NCBI RefSeq assembly: GCF_001661265.1
Contig: NW_017567011.1
Location: forward strand, 1 to 64,000
Direction of reading: 5' to 3'
DNA length: 64,000 bases
Source: Saitoella complicata NRRL Y-17804
Taxonomy: Eukaryota; Ascomycota; Saitoellomycetes; Saitoellales; Saitoellaceae
Every line of letters begins with the position of its first letter. The first letter of the stretch is position 1. The notes beneath the pieces are model-generated. The model saw nothing but the letters and a program-made list of their open reading frames with translations, was not told where the DNA came from and did not search any database. The translations under genes and the position numbers were made by a program. Below, in pieces: positions 63,682 to 64,000 of the stretch.

Positions 63682-64000
63682 TTAGGAAGAAGTACTCATC
63701 TGCCCATTACTCTGCGGAATATACCCAACATCCCCCGCATGATAATCAAACGTCCTCGCATTCCCACGGGCAGCAAAAACCGTGATGCGTGCGAAGCCCG
63801 AGATGAAGTAGTTCCATTCGGCGGAGTTTGGGTGCCAGTGAAGTTCGCGCATGGCGCTGGGTTGGATGATCACTTCGGCCATTGCGATGGTTTTTGCGAC
63901 GGGGAAGGAGTGGGAGTCAATGATTTTGACTTGGCCGCCGGCGAGGTTGGTGTAGGGGACCTGGGAGGCGTGTAAGGAAAAGCCCGGGTTGATCAAACCG
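63682..64000 (-). CDS. Oxalate decarboxylase-type bicupin, C-terminal cupin fragment, cut by the window edge
   Basis: The frame matches the second cupin of fungal oxalate decarboxylases: [60 protein letters not shown] and [17 protein letters not shown]. The metal ligands HxH and Glu of the first cupin motif are visible in [11 protein letters not shown]. The 5' part lies beyond position 64000. The frame ends early, at [13 protein letters not shown]; the second cupin motif with its His and the final approximately 60 residues are absent, and I find no matching exon downstream. The enzyme is normally secreted and turns oxalate into formate and CO2. Confidence 0.7.
   Translation of the reverse strand, partial: GLINPGFSLHASQVPYTNLAGGQVKIIDSHSFPVAKTIAMAEVIIQPSAMRELHWHPNSAEWNYFISGFARITVFAARGNARTFDYHAGDVGYIPQSNGQMSTSS

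Noticed and set aside
1-64000. CRISPR arrays, bacterial operons or riboswitches
   Set aside because: None expected or seen in this eukaryotic sequence; the tandem repeats found are coding or minisatellite.

Overview
The window is a fungal chromosome end. It opens with about 21 copies of the CCCTAA/TTAGGG telomere repeat and runs inward from a gene-poor, decaying subtelomere into dense single-copy genes. Short GT-AG introns (mostly 52-72 nt), an approximately 2,050-residue BimB/Esp1-type separase, an AspRS-DUF2156 fusion (ergosteryl-aspartate synthase), Zn(II)2Cys6 proteins and a PLK4/SAK-like protein suggest a filamentous ascomycete. That assignment is inference; no rRNA or marker gene settles it.

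Region 1 (1-20.9 kb, subtelomere). The telomere caps a minus-strand gene whose open frame runs straight into the repeat. Its head-to-head partner (3433-8240, about 1,540 aa) is complete. Both belong to large uncharacterised families that carry LPW and HWTLP signatures. Further in are a helicase-associated-type remnant, an exact 85-bp repeat pair, two related secreted-protein genes built from intron-flanked repeat modules (11161-12439 and 14479-15401), an internal telomere-like tract and a minisatellite.

Region 2 (20.9-31.8 kb). Separase and an Afi1-type DENN protein diverge from about 120 bp. A decayed 4'-phosphopantetheinyl transferase gene and a two-exon SAP-domain protein follow.

Region 3 (31.8-44 kb). 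This stretch is sparse: zinc-cluster and C2H2 proteins, an uncertain multi-exon gene, a fossil of an integrase-bearing element and several small inverted repeats.

Region 4 (44-64 kb). Compact housekeeping block: ErdS, tRNA-Thr(AGT), an NCS1 permease, a C2H2 protein, a type II NADH dehydrogenase with a huge repeated N-terminal extension, tRNA-Asn(GTT), a PLK4-like pseudokinase with all three polo boxes, phosphoacetylglucosamine mutase, a possible small Cys-rich protein, tRNA-Tyr(GTA) with an intron, a coiled-coil protein, and the broken end of an oxalate decarboxylase-type cupin gene at the window edge.

The items most worth following up are the NADH dehydrogenase extension (repeated presequence-like sites, possibly a mitochondrial polyprotein), the PLK4-like pseudokinase, the telomere-adjacent divergent gene pair, and the exon-duplicated secreted protein.
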